NCBI GenBank assembly: GCA_965246785.1
Contig: CBDFFM010000011.1
Location: forward strand, 1-64,000
DNA length: 64,000 bases
Reading direction: 5' to 3'
Source: UBA1952 sp965246785
Lineage (GTDB): Bacteria; Bacteroidota; Bacteroidia; Chitinophagales; Chitinophagaceae
Both the position numbers and the translations under genes were made by a program. The notes below the pieces were generated by a model, which did no database searches, was not told where the DNA came from, and was given only the letters and a program-made list of their open reading frames with translations. Below, one piece after another: positions 1-7,369 of the stretch. Position 1 is the first letter of the stretch; each line of letters begins with the position of its first letter.

Positions 1-350
1 ACCGGAATGTTGAAGTAGGAAACGCGGAAGCGGCCTTGCTCCAGCGAGTCTTTACCGGCGGCAATGTAGTTGTGGTAAATGGAGTCAAAGTTCTTGCCCG
101 TTACGTAAATGGTCTGACTGAAAAGTCCCTCTATCTGCGCGCCGAAACGATTGCCGTGAACGTTCAGGAAAGCGCCACCGAGAAGATTAGTCTTATAGCC
201 GCCGTCCCAGCTTGAGCCGTCCAGCTTATTGAGGTTAACGCCGATTTTGGGGCCGAATTCCACCTTAACGCGGCTCACGATAGGCATGTCTTGCGCGGAT
301 GCGCGGAGCGTGAGGAGAATGGCGAGTAAAGTGTAAGCGATGCGATTCAT
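1..350 (-). CDS. Outer-membrane beta-barrel protein, PorT-like (partial)
   Basis: The reading frame starts with ATG at 350 and runs off the left edge, so only about 116 N-terminal residues are visible. It opens with a signal peptide (MNRIAYTLLAILLTLRASAQ, cleavage expected after ASAQ). The mature part alternates short polar and hydrophobic stretches (VEFGPKIGVNLNKLDG, then NLLGGAFLNVHG), the pattern of the first strands of small Bacteroidota outer-membrane barrels that describe themselves with phrases like GPKIGVN. A TAnnTTTG-type -7 box lies on the minus strand at 370-377, about 20 bases before the start. The C-terminus is missing, so the barrel assignment rests on the N-terminus only. Confidence 0.7.
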   Translation of the reverse strand, partial: MNRIAYTLLAILLTLRASAQDMPIVSRVKVEFGPKIGVNLNKLDGSSWDGGYKTNLLGGAFLNVHGNRFGAQIEGLFSQTIYVTGKNFDSIYHNYIAAGKDSLEQGRFRVSYFNIP

Positions 351-411
351 TGCAGGAGATTGATGCTACCAAAGCTACAAACGAGCCTTGCCGTCATTGG
401 TGAAAGTTGGG

Positions 412-885
412 TTATTGTTGCCCGCTGGCAAGAATGGCCGCCAGCTCATCCAGCAGCGGCTGCTGACCAGGGATGATTTTGTGCGCCGCCTCTGCAATAG
501 AAAACCATTTAGCCTTATCCACTTCCGGCACCGTTATCCAGCGACCGCTTTTGTAAGGATACTCCATCCGGAAGGTATTGCTGCGTATGGCTGCGACATT
601 CAGGTCGCCTTCCGCCGCCCATGCGTGGACAATCTTGCCGGCCTTTTGTTTCACAGGTTTTAGCGGAATAAAGTCTGTTTGCGCAGGCGGTGTTCCTAGC
701 TCTTCTTCAAACTCGCGCTTTGCGGCAGCAAGACCTTCCTCGCCTTCCTCCAAGAGACCTTTCGGAACAGACCAGACGCCAAGGTCTTTCTTCGCATTAT
801 ATGGCCCGCCCGGATGTACGAGCAGGACTTGCAGGCCATCCGGATGGCGACGATAAAGCAGAATACCGGCAGACTGAAGCGGCAT
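412..885 (-). CDS. Nudix hydrolase
   Basis: A 157-residue Nudix-family pyrophosphatase. The Nudix box G-x5-E-x7-RE-U-x-EE-x-G-U is complete at about residues 43-65: GLLEEGE, then seven residues, then REFEEELGT, with both catalytic glutamates in place. The N-terminus (SAGILLYRR) and the VWSVPKG segment before the box are typical of the group that includes diadenosine tetraphosphate and nucleotide-sugar hydrolases, but the substrate cannot be read from the sequence. It starts 5 bases after the histidine kinase stop and so belongs to the same operon. The fold call is firm and the substrate unknown. Confidence 0.92.
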   Translation of the reverse strand: MPLQSAGILLYRRHPDGLQVLLVHPGGPYNAKKDLGVWSVPKGLLEEGEEGLAAAKREFEEELGTPPAQTDFIPLKPVKQKAGKIVHAWAAEGDLNVAAIRSNTFRMEYPYKSGRWITVPEVDKAKWFSIAEAAHKIIPGQQPLLDELAAILASGQQ

Positions 886-890
886 AAGAT

Positions 891-1946
891 TTAACCACGG
901 CTGCGCTCCAACGTAAATCCAAAAGACGAGCCAACGCCCGGTTTGCTGCGTACCGTAACCGTTTGCCCGTGCGCCTCTACAATATGCTTGACGATGGCAA
1001 GGCCGAGGCCGGTGCCGCCTATATGACGGCTGCGGCTGCGGTCAGCGCGGTAGAAGCGCTCAAAGATACGGGGCAGATGCTCCTCGGCAATGCCGGGGCC
1101 GTCGTCGGAGATTTCTACGTAAGCGCGCCTGTCGTCCATCGTGTAGCAGCCTGCGGTGACGGTGCCACCTTCATGACCGTACTTGAGCGCATTCTCAATA
1201 AGGTTGACGAGTACCTGGCGGATTTTAGCGCGGTCGGCAAAGACGGGCAGGGCACGCTCGGTTCCTTTTTTGAACTCCAGTTTTATAGCCCCCTCTGCTG
1301 CCTGCAATTCAAATTCTTCATAAACATCTGTGATGAGGTCTTGAATGCGGAAAGTCTCCTCTACGAGCGGAATACGGCCGCTTTCCAGCTTGGAAATCTG
1401 GTCAAGGTCATTTACAAGCTCTACAAGCCGATCAATGCTTTTGGAAGCGCTGCCGAGAAATTTTTTGTTGACCGTCGGATCTTCCACAGCGCCGCCGAGT
1501 AAGGTTTCCACATAGCCTTGAATGGTGAAGATGGGCGTACGCAATTCGTGCGCGAGGTTCATCAGAAATTCCTTGCGGAATTGCTCGTTGGCGCGCAGCC
1601 CTTCAATCTCATCGCTGCGGCGGGATGCCCATTGCTCTACGTCTTTTCCTACTTCCTCAATGGATTTTTGCGGGAGGATATTCTTGTAGAAAAATTCCTC
1701 ACGCGGGGTGGCCTTGGTGCTATAGATGAATTTGTAGATGAGCTTAATCTTGCGGTAGATAAAGCGCTGAAGCGTGTAGTAATAGAGCGAGTAAGTAATG
1801 AGAAAAGTGACGCCGGCAACGAGCAAGACCTCCCACCAGATTGGCTTCAGCAAGAGACTCAGCCCGGTATTGGCGCCAGCCACAATGCTGGCTGTGAGCA
1901 GCGATAGGAAGCGGGGCGAGAGGTTTTTGGTGTCTAAAACGGCCAT
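891..1946 (-). CDS. Sensor histidine kinase, PhoR-like
   Basis: A 351-residue membrane histidine kinase. Two closely spaced hydrophobic segments (about residues 13-32 and 37-57) are separated by only a few residues, so there is almost no periplasmic sensor domain. A linker follows, then a HisKA domain with the phospho-acceptor His133 in the motif AHELRTPIF. The HATPase domain has an N box (NLIENALKYG), a G1 box (DDGPGIAEE) and a G2 box (GGTGLGLAIVKHI). It lies 54 bases downstream of a PhoB-like regulator and will phosphorylate it. The missing sensor domain suggests that it senses the membrane or a partner protein. Calling it PhoR in the phosphate sense is an inference from domain order only; no pst or phoU gene is nearby. 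Confidence 0.93.
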   Translation of the reverse strand: MAVLDTKNLSPRFLSLLTASIVAGANTGLSLLLKPIWWEVLLVAGVTFLITYSLYYYTLQRFIYRKIKLIYKFIYSTKATPREEFFYKNILPQKSIEEVGKDVEQWASRRSDEIEGLRANEQFRKEFLMNLAHELRTPIFTIQGYVETLLGGAVEDPTVNKKFLGSASKSIDRLVELVNDLDQISKLESGRIPLVEETFRIQDLITDVYEEFELQAAEGAIKLEFKKGTERALPVFADRAKIRQVLVNLIENALKYGHEGGTVTAGCYTMDDRRAYVEISDDGPGIAEEHLPRIFERFYRADRSRSRHIGGTGLGLAIVKHIVEAHGQTVTVRSKPGVGSSFGFTLERSRG

Positions 1947-2000
1947 AAATAACGTAGGAACGTGCCGCGGCGCGTTCCTACAAAGTTCATATACCCCAAA

Positions 2001-2696
2001 TTAATTCAGCTCAAACTTATAGCCCACGCCTTTTACAGTCGTGATTAAATCAACGCCGGTTTTTTGGCGGATTTTGCGGATATGCACGTCAATGGTGCGG
2101 TCGCCCACGATGACTTCTGTGCCCCAGACGCGTTGAAGGATTTCATTGCGCAGGAAGACGCGGCCCGGCTTGGAGGCCAGCAGCGACAGCAGCTCAAACT
2201 CTTTTTTAGCGAGCGTAATTTCCTCGCCTTTATAAGAGACGGAAAACTTCGTTTTGTTGATTTCCAAATCGCCGAACACCTGCTTCTGCTCATCGTCGCC
2301 GTCTTTCCGTGTGCGGCGCAGAGCCGTGGAAATTCTTGTAGCTAAAAGCTCCGGCTTGATGGGCTTAGCTATATAATCGTCCGCGCCGGTTTTCAGGCCT
2401 TCTATCTCATACTTCTCATCGGAAAGCGCGGTAAGCAGGATGATAGCTGTGCTTTCAAAATCCGGCATCTGCCTCAGTTCGCGGATGGTGGTGATACCGT
2501 CCTTGTTGGGCATCATCACATCCATCAGGATAAGGTCGGGCTTGAATTCCTTGGCCTTGCGGATGGCTTCTACACCGTCGGATGCAGTGGCCGTCAGGTA
2601 GCCTTTTCCACGCAGGTTGTATTGCAGGAACTGTACGATATCCGGCTCGTCGTCCACAATCAGAATCTTGCCGGGCAGCATGTCCATAGTGTCCAT
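2001..2696 (-). CDS. OmpR/PhoB-family response regulator
   Basis: A 231-residue two-domain regulator. The receiver domain has the acidic pair in ILIVDDEPD (about 12-20), the phospho-acceptor Asp59 in LILMDVMMP and the conserved Lys in the AKPIKPELL segment. The C-terminal winged helix (about 135-229) ends in VKGVGYKFELN, typical of OmpR/PhoB DNA-binding domains, with the recognition segment VGDRTIDVHIRKIRQK. It is the first gene of an operon that continues with the histidine kinase and the Nudix hydrolase. A weak -7 box (one mismatch to TAnnTTTG) lies at 2704-2711 on the minus strand just before the start. The start could also be the internal Met at residue 4 or 6. Confidence 0.94.
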   Translation of the reverse strand: MDTMDMLPGKILIVDDEPDIVQFLQYNLRGKGYLTATASDGVEAIRKAKEFKPDLILMDVMMPNKDGITTIRELRQMPDFESTAIILLTALSDEKYEIEGLKTGADDYIAKPIKPELLATRISTALRRTRKDGDDEQKQVFGDLEINKTKFSVSYKGEEITLAKKEFELLSLLASKPGRVFLRNEILQRVWGTEVIVGDRTIDVHIRKIRQKTGVDLITTVKGVGYKFELN

Positions 2697-2780
2697 TACG
2701 GCGCAATGTTAGGTCAGGGTTGCCGTTTGGGTGGCTTGAAGCGGATTATCTTTTTGTTACCTGGGCATTGCTTAAAACAG

Positions 2781-2808
2781 GCAGGGATGAGCCGCGGCTC
2801 ATCCCTGC
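2781..2808. repeat. Perfect 28-bp palindrome
   Basis: The 14-base arm GCAGGGATGAGCCG (2781-2794) is followed directly by its exact reverse complement (2795-2808), with no loop and no mismatch. It sits just after the stop of the coiled-coil protein (which ends at 2831, minus strand) and upstream of the response regulator operon. It can form a strong hairpin in RNA from either strand. A short T run follows on the minus strand, so it may act as a terminator, or it may be a REP-like interspersed element. Confidence 0.85.
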
Positions 2809-2830
2809 ACAATCCGGCATTAAAAAGCTA

Positions 2831-3835
2831 TTACTTCAACGTTACGCTGCCGCCGCCGATGCGGAAGCCTGCGTTGTACAGCTCAATGGCGTAGGTGCCC
2901 TTATGGTAATCGCTCTCCTGCTTCCAGTCAATTTGTACGCCCTTTACCGGCGTATTGGCCGACAGGCTCACGCTCTTGGAAGCGGTATAAGAAAGCTGCT
3001 GACCATCGTCCGTTGTCGTGACGCCGGAGCCGTAAGCGGCATTGCTCAGCAGACGGCCATCGGGCGAGGTGACGCGCACAAAGATGTCTTTGCTGCCATT
3101 ATCAACAAGGCGGTTTTCGTCAATGTCAAAGCGGATGCGCAGCATATCGGCGCGGCTGGCTTTGCTCGTCTCCACTTCTTTGCGTCCGCCGCGCTTCAGG
3201 TTGATGGCTTCCAGCGTGATGTTGGAGGCGTGCAGTACAGCGCCAAGCTTTACTTTCTGCTGCAGGCCGCTATTCTCCTGGGTTACCTTGTCTTTTTCTT
3301 CTGTGAGCGAAGTATTGGCGGCGGTCAGGTTACGATTCTCGCCTTCCAGTTCCGAAATGCGCGTCTCATAGCCAGCCACCTTGCTGTTAAGCTTCGCGAT
3401 AAGCGCTTTCGCCTTTGCATTGTCGCCCTCGCTGCGCTTTTCTTTGCTCATAATGCCTTGCAGCTCGGAGCGCATTTTTTGGAGCTCGCCATCCTTATCC
3501 TTGATTTCATTGCTAAGCTGCGAGTTGGTCGTGTTGAGCTGGTCAAGGCGGGCTATGGCGGCTTCGTATTCCGTGTTCAGGCTTTCCTTAGCCGCGCTCG
3601 TTACGCGCACGGTGTCGGTCAGAGTTTTAACCTGATTCATGGCGGTGTTGCGCGTTGTGAATAGGTAGATGCAAGCGCCAAGAAGCACAGCAATTACACC
3701 GAGATAAATCCAGGTATTATTGCGCTGCGGCGTACCGGAAGGCGTGGTTGAGGACTGCGGGCGGTATGTCGTTGCAGGCTGTTGCGGCTGCTGTCCGGGG
3801 TTGGATCCGGATGGATTATTGAATTCCTGGCTCAT
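2831..3835 (-). CDS. Membrane-anchored coiled-coil protein of unknown function
   Basis: I do not recognise a named family for this 334-residue protein. It has a Pro/Gln/Ser-rich cytoplasmic N-terminus (about 1-40), one transmembrane helix (about 43-60, WIYLGVIAVLLGACIYLF), and then a long heptad-patterned region (about 65-200) rich in Glu, Lys, Leu and Ala that should form a coiled coil in the periplasm. The C-terminal part (about 205-334) is beta-rich, with the run LRIRFDIDENRLVDNGSKDI and a closing segment that reads like an Ig-type sandwich. A good -7 box lies on the minus strand at 3869-3876. Neighbours do not suggest a pathway. It may be a structural or cell-envelope scaffold protein (inference). 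Confidence 0.8.
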   Translation of the reverse strand: MSQEFNNPSGSNPGQQPQQPATTYRPQSSTTPSGTPQRNNTWIYLGVIAVLLGACIYLFTTRNTAMNQVKTLTDTVRVTSAAKESLNTEYEAAIARLDQLNTTNSQLSNEIKDKDGELQKMRSELQGIMSKEKRSEGDNAKAKALIAKLNSKVAGYETRISELEGENRNLTAANTSLTEEKDKVTQENSGLQQKVKLGAVLHASNITLEAINLKRGGRKEVETSKASRADMLRIRFDIDENRLVDNGSKDIFVRVTSPDGRLLSNAAYGSGVTTTDDGQQLSYTASKSVSLSANTPVKGVQIDWKQESDYHKGTYAIELYNAGFRIGGGSVTLK

Positions 3836-3868
3836 GCGAAAAGTGTTTTAGGTTATTTTCGTAGCGGG

Positions 3869-3876
3869 CAAATATA
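3869..3876 (-). promoter_or_regulatory. -7 promoter box before the coiled-coil gene
   Basis: On the minus strand these bases read TATATTTG, a perfect match to the Bacteroidota sigma-ABfr -7 element TAnnTTTG. It lies about 34 bases upstream of the ATG at 3835 and in the short gap between divergent genes. No convincing -33 TTTG was found. Confidence 0.5.
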
Positions 3877-3890
3877 AAACCGCGTGCAGG

Positions 3891-4625
3891 ATGGAACCGT
3901 TAAAACATCTTTTGTTCATAGATATTGAAACCGCCTGCGGTGAGGCAGACCATGCGCAGCTAAGCGAAGGCATGCAGCGCGAGTGGGCGAAAAAGGCGAA
4001 GACGAAATGGAGCGTGGAAGAGGCAGATGCTCCCGAAGCCTTCTTTGATAAAGCCGGCATCCTGGCAGAGTTCGGGAAGATTGTGTGCATCTCCATGGGC
4101 TGCCTGCATGAGCGCGATGGCAAATGGAAGCTGTACATCCGTTCCTTTGCCGGCAATGATGAAAAGGAATTGCTGGAAGATTTTTGCAAGTCGGTTTCCA
4201 AGTTCAGTAAGCAGCATAAGGCACCTACTTTTGTGGGTCACAACATCAAGGAGTTTGACCTTCCGTATATCTCGCGGCGCATGATAATCCATGGCATGTG
4301 CCTGCCCGACTGCCTGAAGTTGCACGGCAAGAAGCCTTGGGAAGTGCCGCATGTGGATACAATGGAGCTGTGGTCGTTCGGTGATAGGAAAGCTTACACG
4401 AAACTGTCGCTGCTGGCTGAGGTACTCGGCATCCCGACGCCGAAGGACGACATCAGCGGCGAGGATGTGACACGAGTTTACTGGCAGGAAAAGGATTTGC
4501 CGCGCATCGTTACCTATTGCCAAAAAGATGTGGACACTACGGCGAAGGTCTATATGCGGCTGATGTGCTACAATGAGGTGGCGTTTACAACCGAAATTTT
4601 AGAACCGGCGGTCGCTGCCGTTTAA
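3891..4625 (+). CDS. PolB-like 3'-5' exonuclease
   Basis: A 244-residue DEDDy-type exonuclease of the family annotated as predicted PolB-like 3'-5' exonuclease (DNA_pol_B_exo2). Exo I is visible as LLFIDIETA with Asp11 and Glu13. Exo II is VGHNIKEFDLPYISRR, with Asn and Asp of the N-x3-F-D signature. Exo III is YCQKDVDTTAKVY, with the catalytic Tyr and Asp. The middle segment contains VDTMELWSFGD, also conserved in this family. It degrades DNA 3' to 5' and is thought to serve repair or proofreading. It is transcribed divergently from the coiled-coil gene and precedes holA, another replication gene. Confidence 0.88.
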   Translation: MEPLKHLLFIDIETACGEADHAQLSEGMQREWAKKAKTKWSVEEADAPEAFFDKAGILAEFGKIVCISMGCLHERDGKWKLYIRSFAGNDEKELLEDFCKSVSKFSKQHKAPTFVGHNIKEFDLPYISRRMIIHGMCLPDCLKLHGKKPWEVPHVDTMELWSFGDRKAYTKLSLLAEVLGIPTPKDDISGEDVTRVYWQEKDLPRIVTYCQKDVDTTAKVYMRLMCYNEVAFTTEILEPAVAAV

Positions 4626-4648
4626 CCCCAAAGCCCGCTAATAAGCGC

Positions 4649-4712
4649 AAAGCTTCGCAAAGGATACTTTGGACTTTGCGCAACTTTGCGGCTCTCTGCG
4701 CCCTTTGCGGTT
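4649..4712. repeat. CTTTGCG-type short repeat cluster
   Basis: Between the exonuclease and holA the motif CTTTGCG or its complement CGCAAAG recurs at roughly 10-base steps (for example CGCAAAGC, CGCAAAGG, CTTTGCGCAA, CTTTGCGG, CCTTTGCGG). Copies on the left read in one orientation and copies on the right in the other, so the block can fold on itself. It ends about 12 bases before the holA start. Confidence 0.6.
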
Positions 4713-4724
4713 TCAGTTCACACA

Positions 4725-5759
4725 ATGCCCATAGATTTCAAAAAGCTCCAGCAAAGCCTGCAAGCAAAGCAGTATGCGCCCGTCTATCTCATAGACGGTG
4801 AGGAGCCGTATTATTTGGACATCATCACCGATTATTTTAAGGAGAAAATCCTGCAATCCCATGAGCGCGATTTTAACCTGACCGTCTTTTATGGCAAAGA
4901 CGCGAACTGGGTGGATGTGGTGAATGCCTGCCGCCGTTTTCCGATGTTTTCGGAGCAGCAGGTGGTCATTCTCAAGGACGCTGCGCAGATGAAAGACCTT
5001 GGTGAACTGGTGAGCTATGTGGAAATTCCTTCGCCGACCACGATTTTTCTTATAGAGCATCGCTTCAAGAAAGTAGATGGCCGCAGCAGGCTGCCGAAAG
5101 TGGTAGAGAAGCTGGGCGTCACCTTTACGAGCAATAAGCTAAAGGATGAGGCCCTGCCGGATTGGATAGCGGATTACTGTGCGGGTCACGGACTGAAAGT
5201 GCAGCCCAATGAAGCCCAGATGCTGGCCGGCTACCTCGGCAATGACCTGCAGAAGATTGCCAACGAGATTGAGAAAGTGCGCCTCAATCTGAAAGAGGGC
5301 GAAACGGAGCTTACTCCTCAGCTTATCCAGAAGTATATCGGGATTTCCAAAGAGTACAACGTCTTCGCCTTTCCCGAGGCGCTGACGGGCGGCAATAAGG
5401 ATGCGCTGTATAAGATGCTCGGCTATTTCATCTCCAGCCCGAAAAGCGCGCCGCCTCCGCTACTGATTGGCGTGCTGTACAATCATTTTGAGAAGATGTA
5501 TGTGCAGCATTTCACGTCGGGCATGAGTCAAGCGCAAGTTGCGAAGGAGATGGGCCTGAAAACGGACTGGGCCGCAAAAGGATATATGGGCCGCCCGCGA
5601 TTCTCTAAAGCGCAGGTAGAAGCCTGCCTGCAAACGCTGGCCGAATGGAGCGGGAAATTCGTAGGCATCAAAGCCAACATCGGCGATGCCGAATGGCTGA
5701 AAGAATTTACCGCGCGGATAGAGTTGATCCTGGAAGGCGTTCCGATTGCGTCTTTTTAG
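4725..5759 (+). CDS. holA: DNA polymerase III subunit delta
   Basis: A 344-residue clamp-loader delta subunit. It opens with the Rossmann-like start of HolA (PVYLIDGEEPYYLDIITDYF, about 19-38), followed by the region RRFPMFSEQQVVILKDA that is diagnostic for the family. Domain III continues with KEYNVFAFPEALTGG and the helical C-terminus. Delta opens the beta sliding clamp within the replisome. The frame is open further upstream through a TTG, but the ATG at 4725 (MPIDFKKLQQSLQ) gives the usual family start and length, so I use that. The gene stands alone apart from the upstream exonuclease. Confidence 0.93.
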   Translation: MPIDFKKLQQSLQAKQYAPVYLIDGEEPYYLDIITDYFKEKILQSHERDFNLTVFYGKDANWVDVVNACRRFPMFSEQQVVILKDAAQMKDLGELVSYVEIPSPTTIFLIEHRFKKVDGRSRLPKVVEKLGVTFTSNKLKDEALPDWIADYCAGHGLKVQPNEAQMLAGYLGNDLQKIANEIEKVRLNLKEGETELTPQLIQKYIGISKEYNVFAFPEALTGGNKDALYKMLGYFISSPKSAPPPLLIGVLYNHFEKMYVQHFTSGMSQAQVAKEMGLKTDWAAKGYMGRPRFSKAQVEACLQTLAEWSGKFVGIKANIGDAEWLKEFTARIELILEGVPIASF

Positions 5760-5785
5760 AAAGCCAAATAGACTGTCTTACGCTA

Positions 5786-5880
5786 ATTATTCCTGTCATT
5801 GCGGCCCCGAGCCGCAATCTGGCCAATGGTGTGCTCGTATTACGATACCAGCGGATTGCGGGTCAAGCCCGCAATGACAT
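5786..5880. repeat. Inverted TCATTGCGG repeat element
   Basis: The segment begins CTGTCATTGCGG and ends CCGCAATGACATG, with more internal complementary pieces (GAGCCGCAATC near the left arm, GGATTGCGGGTCAAGCC near the right). It forms a hairpin with a loop of about 50 bases. It lies in the gap between the convergent genes holA and transaldolase. Similar TCATTGCGG palindromes are common interspersed elements in bacteria of several phyla (recalled, not searched). Confidence 0.65.
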
Positions 5881-5910
5881 GTTTGATTGAGCTGAGGCAA
5901 CAAGCTCAGC

Positions 5911-6564
5911 TTAAGCCATCGCCTGCGCGTCCTTCAGGAATTGTGCAAGGCCCAAATCCGTCAGCGGGTGCTTCAGCAAGCCTGTAATGGATGACAGCGG
6001 GCAGGTACATACATCGGCGCCGGCTTCTGCGCACTTCACAATGTGCAAAGGCGAGCGGATAGATGCGGCGAGCACCTCCGTCATGTAGCCTTGGGCATTG
6101 TAGATGCTTACGATTTGCTTGATGAGGTCAACGCCGTCCCAGTTACTGTCGTCGATGCGGCCTATGAAGGGCGACACATAAGTAGCGCCGGCCTTGGCTG
6201 CGAGAATGGCCTGTCCGGCTGAGAATACGAGCGTGCAGTTGGTCTTGATGTCGTTGTCGGTAAACCACTTGATCGCTTTAATGCCTTCCTGAATCATCGG
6301 CACCTTCACGATGATGTTCTCGTGGATTTGCGCCAGCTTCTTGCCTTCCTCCACAATGCCTTCAAAGGAAGTTCCAAGCACCTCGGCGCTCACCGGGCCG
6401 TCCACGATTTCGCAGATGGTCTTGTAGTGCTGCGCGATGGCGTCGGTGCCCTTGATGCCTTCTTTGGCCATCAGGGAAGGGTTAGTAGTCACACCGTCCA
6501 GGATGCCCATTTCGTGGGCTTCGCGGATTTGGTCAAGATTCGCTGTATCAATAAAGAATTTCAT
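5911..6564 (-). CDS. Transaldolase / fructose-6-phosphate aldolase family
   Basis: A 217-residue member of the small transaldolase subfamily (TalC/FSA type). The first strand MKFFIDTANL and the next motif DGVTTNPSLMAKEG are diagnostic. The Schiff-base lysine is Lys87 in ENIIVKVPM, and NCTLVFSAGQA plus SPFIGRIDD follow as expected. It moves a dihydroxyacetone unit between sugar phosphates in the pentose phosphate pathway, or cleaves fructose 6-phosphate; the two activities cannot be separated here with certainty. Its start is only 21 bases beyond the 3' end of the SRP RNA on the same strand, so some mRNA may come from read-through of that gene. Confidence 0.93.
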   Translation of the reverse strand: MKFFIDTANLDQIREAHEMGILDGVTTNPSLMAKEGIKGTDAIAQHYKTICEIVDGPVSAEVLGTSFEGIVEEGKKLAQIHENIIVKVPMIQEGIKAIKWFTDNDIKTNCTLVFSAGQAILAAKAGATYVSPFIGRIDDSNWDGVDLIKQIVSIYNAQGYMTEVLAASIRSPLHIVKCAEAGADVCTCPLSSITGLLKHPLTDLGLAQFLKDAQAMA

Positions 6565-6585
6565 GGGAGGGTATAAATAAAAAAC

Positions 6586-6682
6586 CCGGCGAGTTACTCA
6601 CATCGCACCGCTACAACCACACGCCCTTGCTGCATTCCTGCCCTGGGGGATTAGTAGGAGCTGGTCGTATAAGACTCGCCGG
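6586..6682 (-). ncRNA. ffs: Signal recognition particle RNA (small bacterial 4.5S type)
   Basis: Read on the minus strand, the segment starts CCGGCGAGT and ends ACTCGCCGG, a perfect 9-base closing helix giving a 97-nt hairpin RNA. The middle carries the SRP domain IV core: CCCCAGG, GCA, the GGAA tetraloop, TGC, AGCA and AGGG, so the CAGG/AGCA symmetric internal loop next to a GGAA loop is present. A T-rich run (TTTTTTATTTAT) follows the 3' end as terminator. A promoter with correct spacing lies directly upstream. It binds Ffh to target membrane proteins. No protein is encoded here. Confidence 0.92.
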
Positions 6683-6686
6683 AGGA

Positions 6687-6718
6687 CAAAAATAAGGCTG
6701 GAATTTGGATTTTGCCAA
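6687..6718 (-). promoter_or_regulatory. Promoter of the SRP RNA gene
   Basis: On the minus strand a TTGG -33 element (6718-6715) is followed, after about 20 bases, by TATTTTTG (6694-6687), a perfect TAnnTTTG -7 element. Transcription would start near 6682, exactly at the first base of the predicted RNA helix. This agreement supports both calls. Confidence 0.75.
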
Positions 6719-6742
6719 GGCGGATTTCGGAGCCGGATGAAG

Positions 6743-6750
6743 TAGTTTTG
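6743..6750 (+). promoter_or_regulatory. -7 promoter box of the ParE-type module
   Basis: TAGTTTTG matches TAnnTTTG and ends only 5 bases before the ATG of the antitoxin gene at 6756. The transcript would start at or next to the start codon, so the mRNA is probably leaderless. The likely -33 region (around 6725) lies close to the -33 of the divergent SRP RNA promoter. Confidence 0.55.
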
Positions 6751-6755
6751 ATTAC

Positions 6756-7031
6756 ATGGGAATCACGCTTTCATCTGCCGACTTAGACGCTGCTATTATC
6801 AGCCGCCTGCCTTCTTTGGGAAAAGAGCAGAAAGCCGCCGTGCTCAATATGCTTGAAGCTTTCTCGCAAGTGCCGGATGCCGACCATTGGGATGACCCGG
6901 AGTTTGTGGCCGAGATGGAGCAGCGCAAAAAGGACTTTGAAGAGCGCCGAGAAACAATGCTTACCTGGGAAGAAGTGCAAGCATCTATCGCCAATCAGTT
7001 AGCGGAGGTAACAAAAAGCAGTAATGAATGA
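6756..7031 (+). CDS. Antitoxin of a ParE/RelE-type module
   Basis: A 91-residue acidic, helical protein whose stop overlaps the start of the following ParE-like toxin by 4 bases, the usual antitoxin-toxin arrangement. It contains a helix-rich N-terminus (SADLDAAIISRLPSLGKEQ), a segment KAAVLNMLEAF, and a charged C-terminal half (QRKKDFEERRETMLTWEEV) ending in a Ser/Asn tail. The TWEEVQASI segment resembles the C-terminus of addiction-module proteins that wrap around ParE/RelE toxins. The family name is not certain and the role is inferred mainly from position. Confidence 0.8.
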   Translation: MGITLSSADLDAAIISRLPSLGKEQKAAVLNMLEAFSQVPDADHWDDPEFVAEMEQRKKDFEERRETMLTWEEVQASIANQLAEVTKSSNE

Positions 7032-7330
7032 ATCTAATGCTGCATCCTCAGGCTGCGCTGGAACTTACTCAATCCGTCCTTTGGTACGAGCGAAAAACAG
7101 TTGGTCTCGGTTATAGATTTCAAAAGCAGGTAGCAAAGAGATTTGCCTCATTGCTTCAAAATCCGGCTCGCGGTACGGAGCGCTGGCAGCAATTCCGCGA
7201 AATACGCGTGGACAATACGTTTCCTTATCTCATTGTGTTTCGCCATTATCCTGACGAGGACATACTGTTTGTGTCAGCTATTTTTCACACGAGCCGGCAT
7301 CCGCGTAGGAAGTATAGAAGAAGAAGTTAG
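7028..7330 (+). CDS. ParE/RelE-family toxin
   Basis: A 100-residue basic protein of the plasmid-stabilisation ParE/RelE fold. Visible family features are the helix AALELTQSVLWYERKTVGLGYRFQ, which matches the A-x-E-L-x2-A-x2-WYE opening of ParE-like toxins, the segment GTERWQQFREIRVDNTFPYLIVFRH, and a C-terminal strand FVSAIFHTSRHPRRKY. Such toxins block gyrase (ParE) or cut mRNA on the ribosome (RelE); the target cannot be told here. It overlaps its antitoxin gene by 4 bases. The C-terminus is strongly basic. Confidence 0.9.
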   Translation: MNLMLHPQAALELTQSVLWYERKTVGLGYRFQKQVAKRFASLLQNPARGTERWQQFREIRVDNTFPYLIVFRHYPDEDILFVSAIFHTSRHPRRKYRRRS

Positions 7331-7369
7331 CTGGCCGATTTGTGGGGACACGAACCGGAGCTGAAGAAA

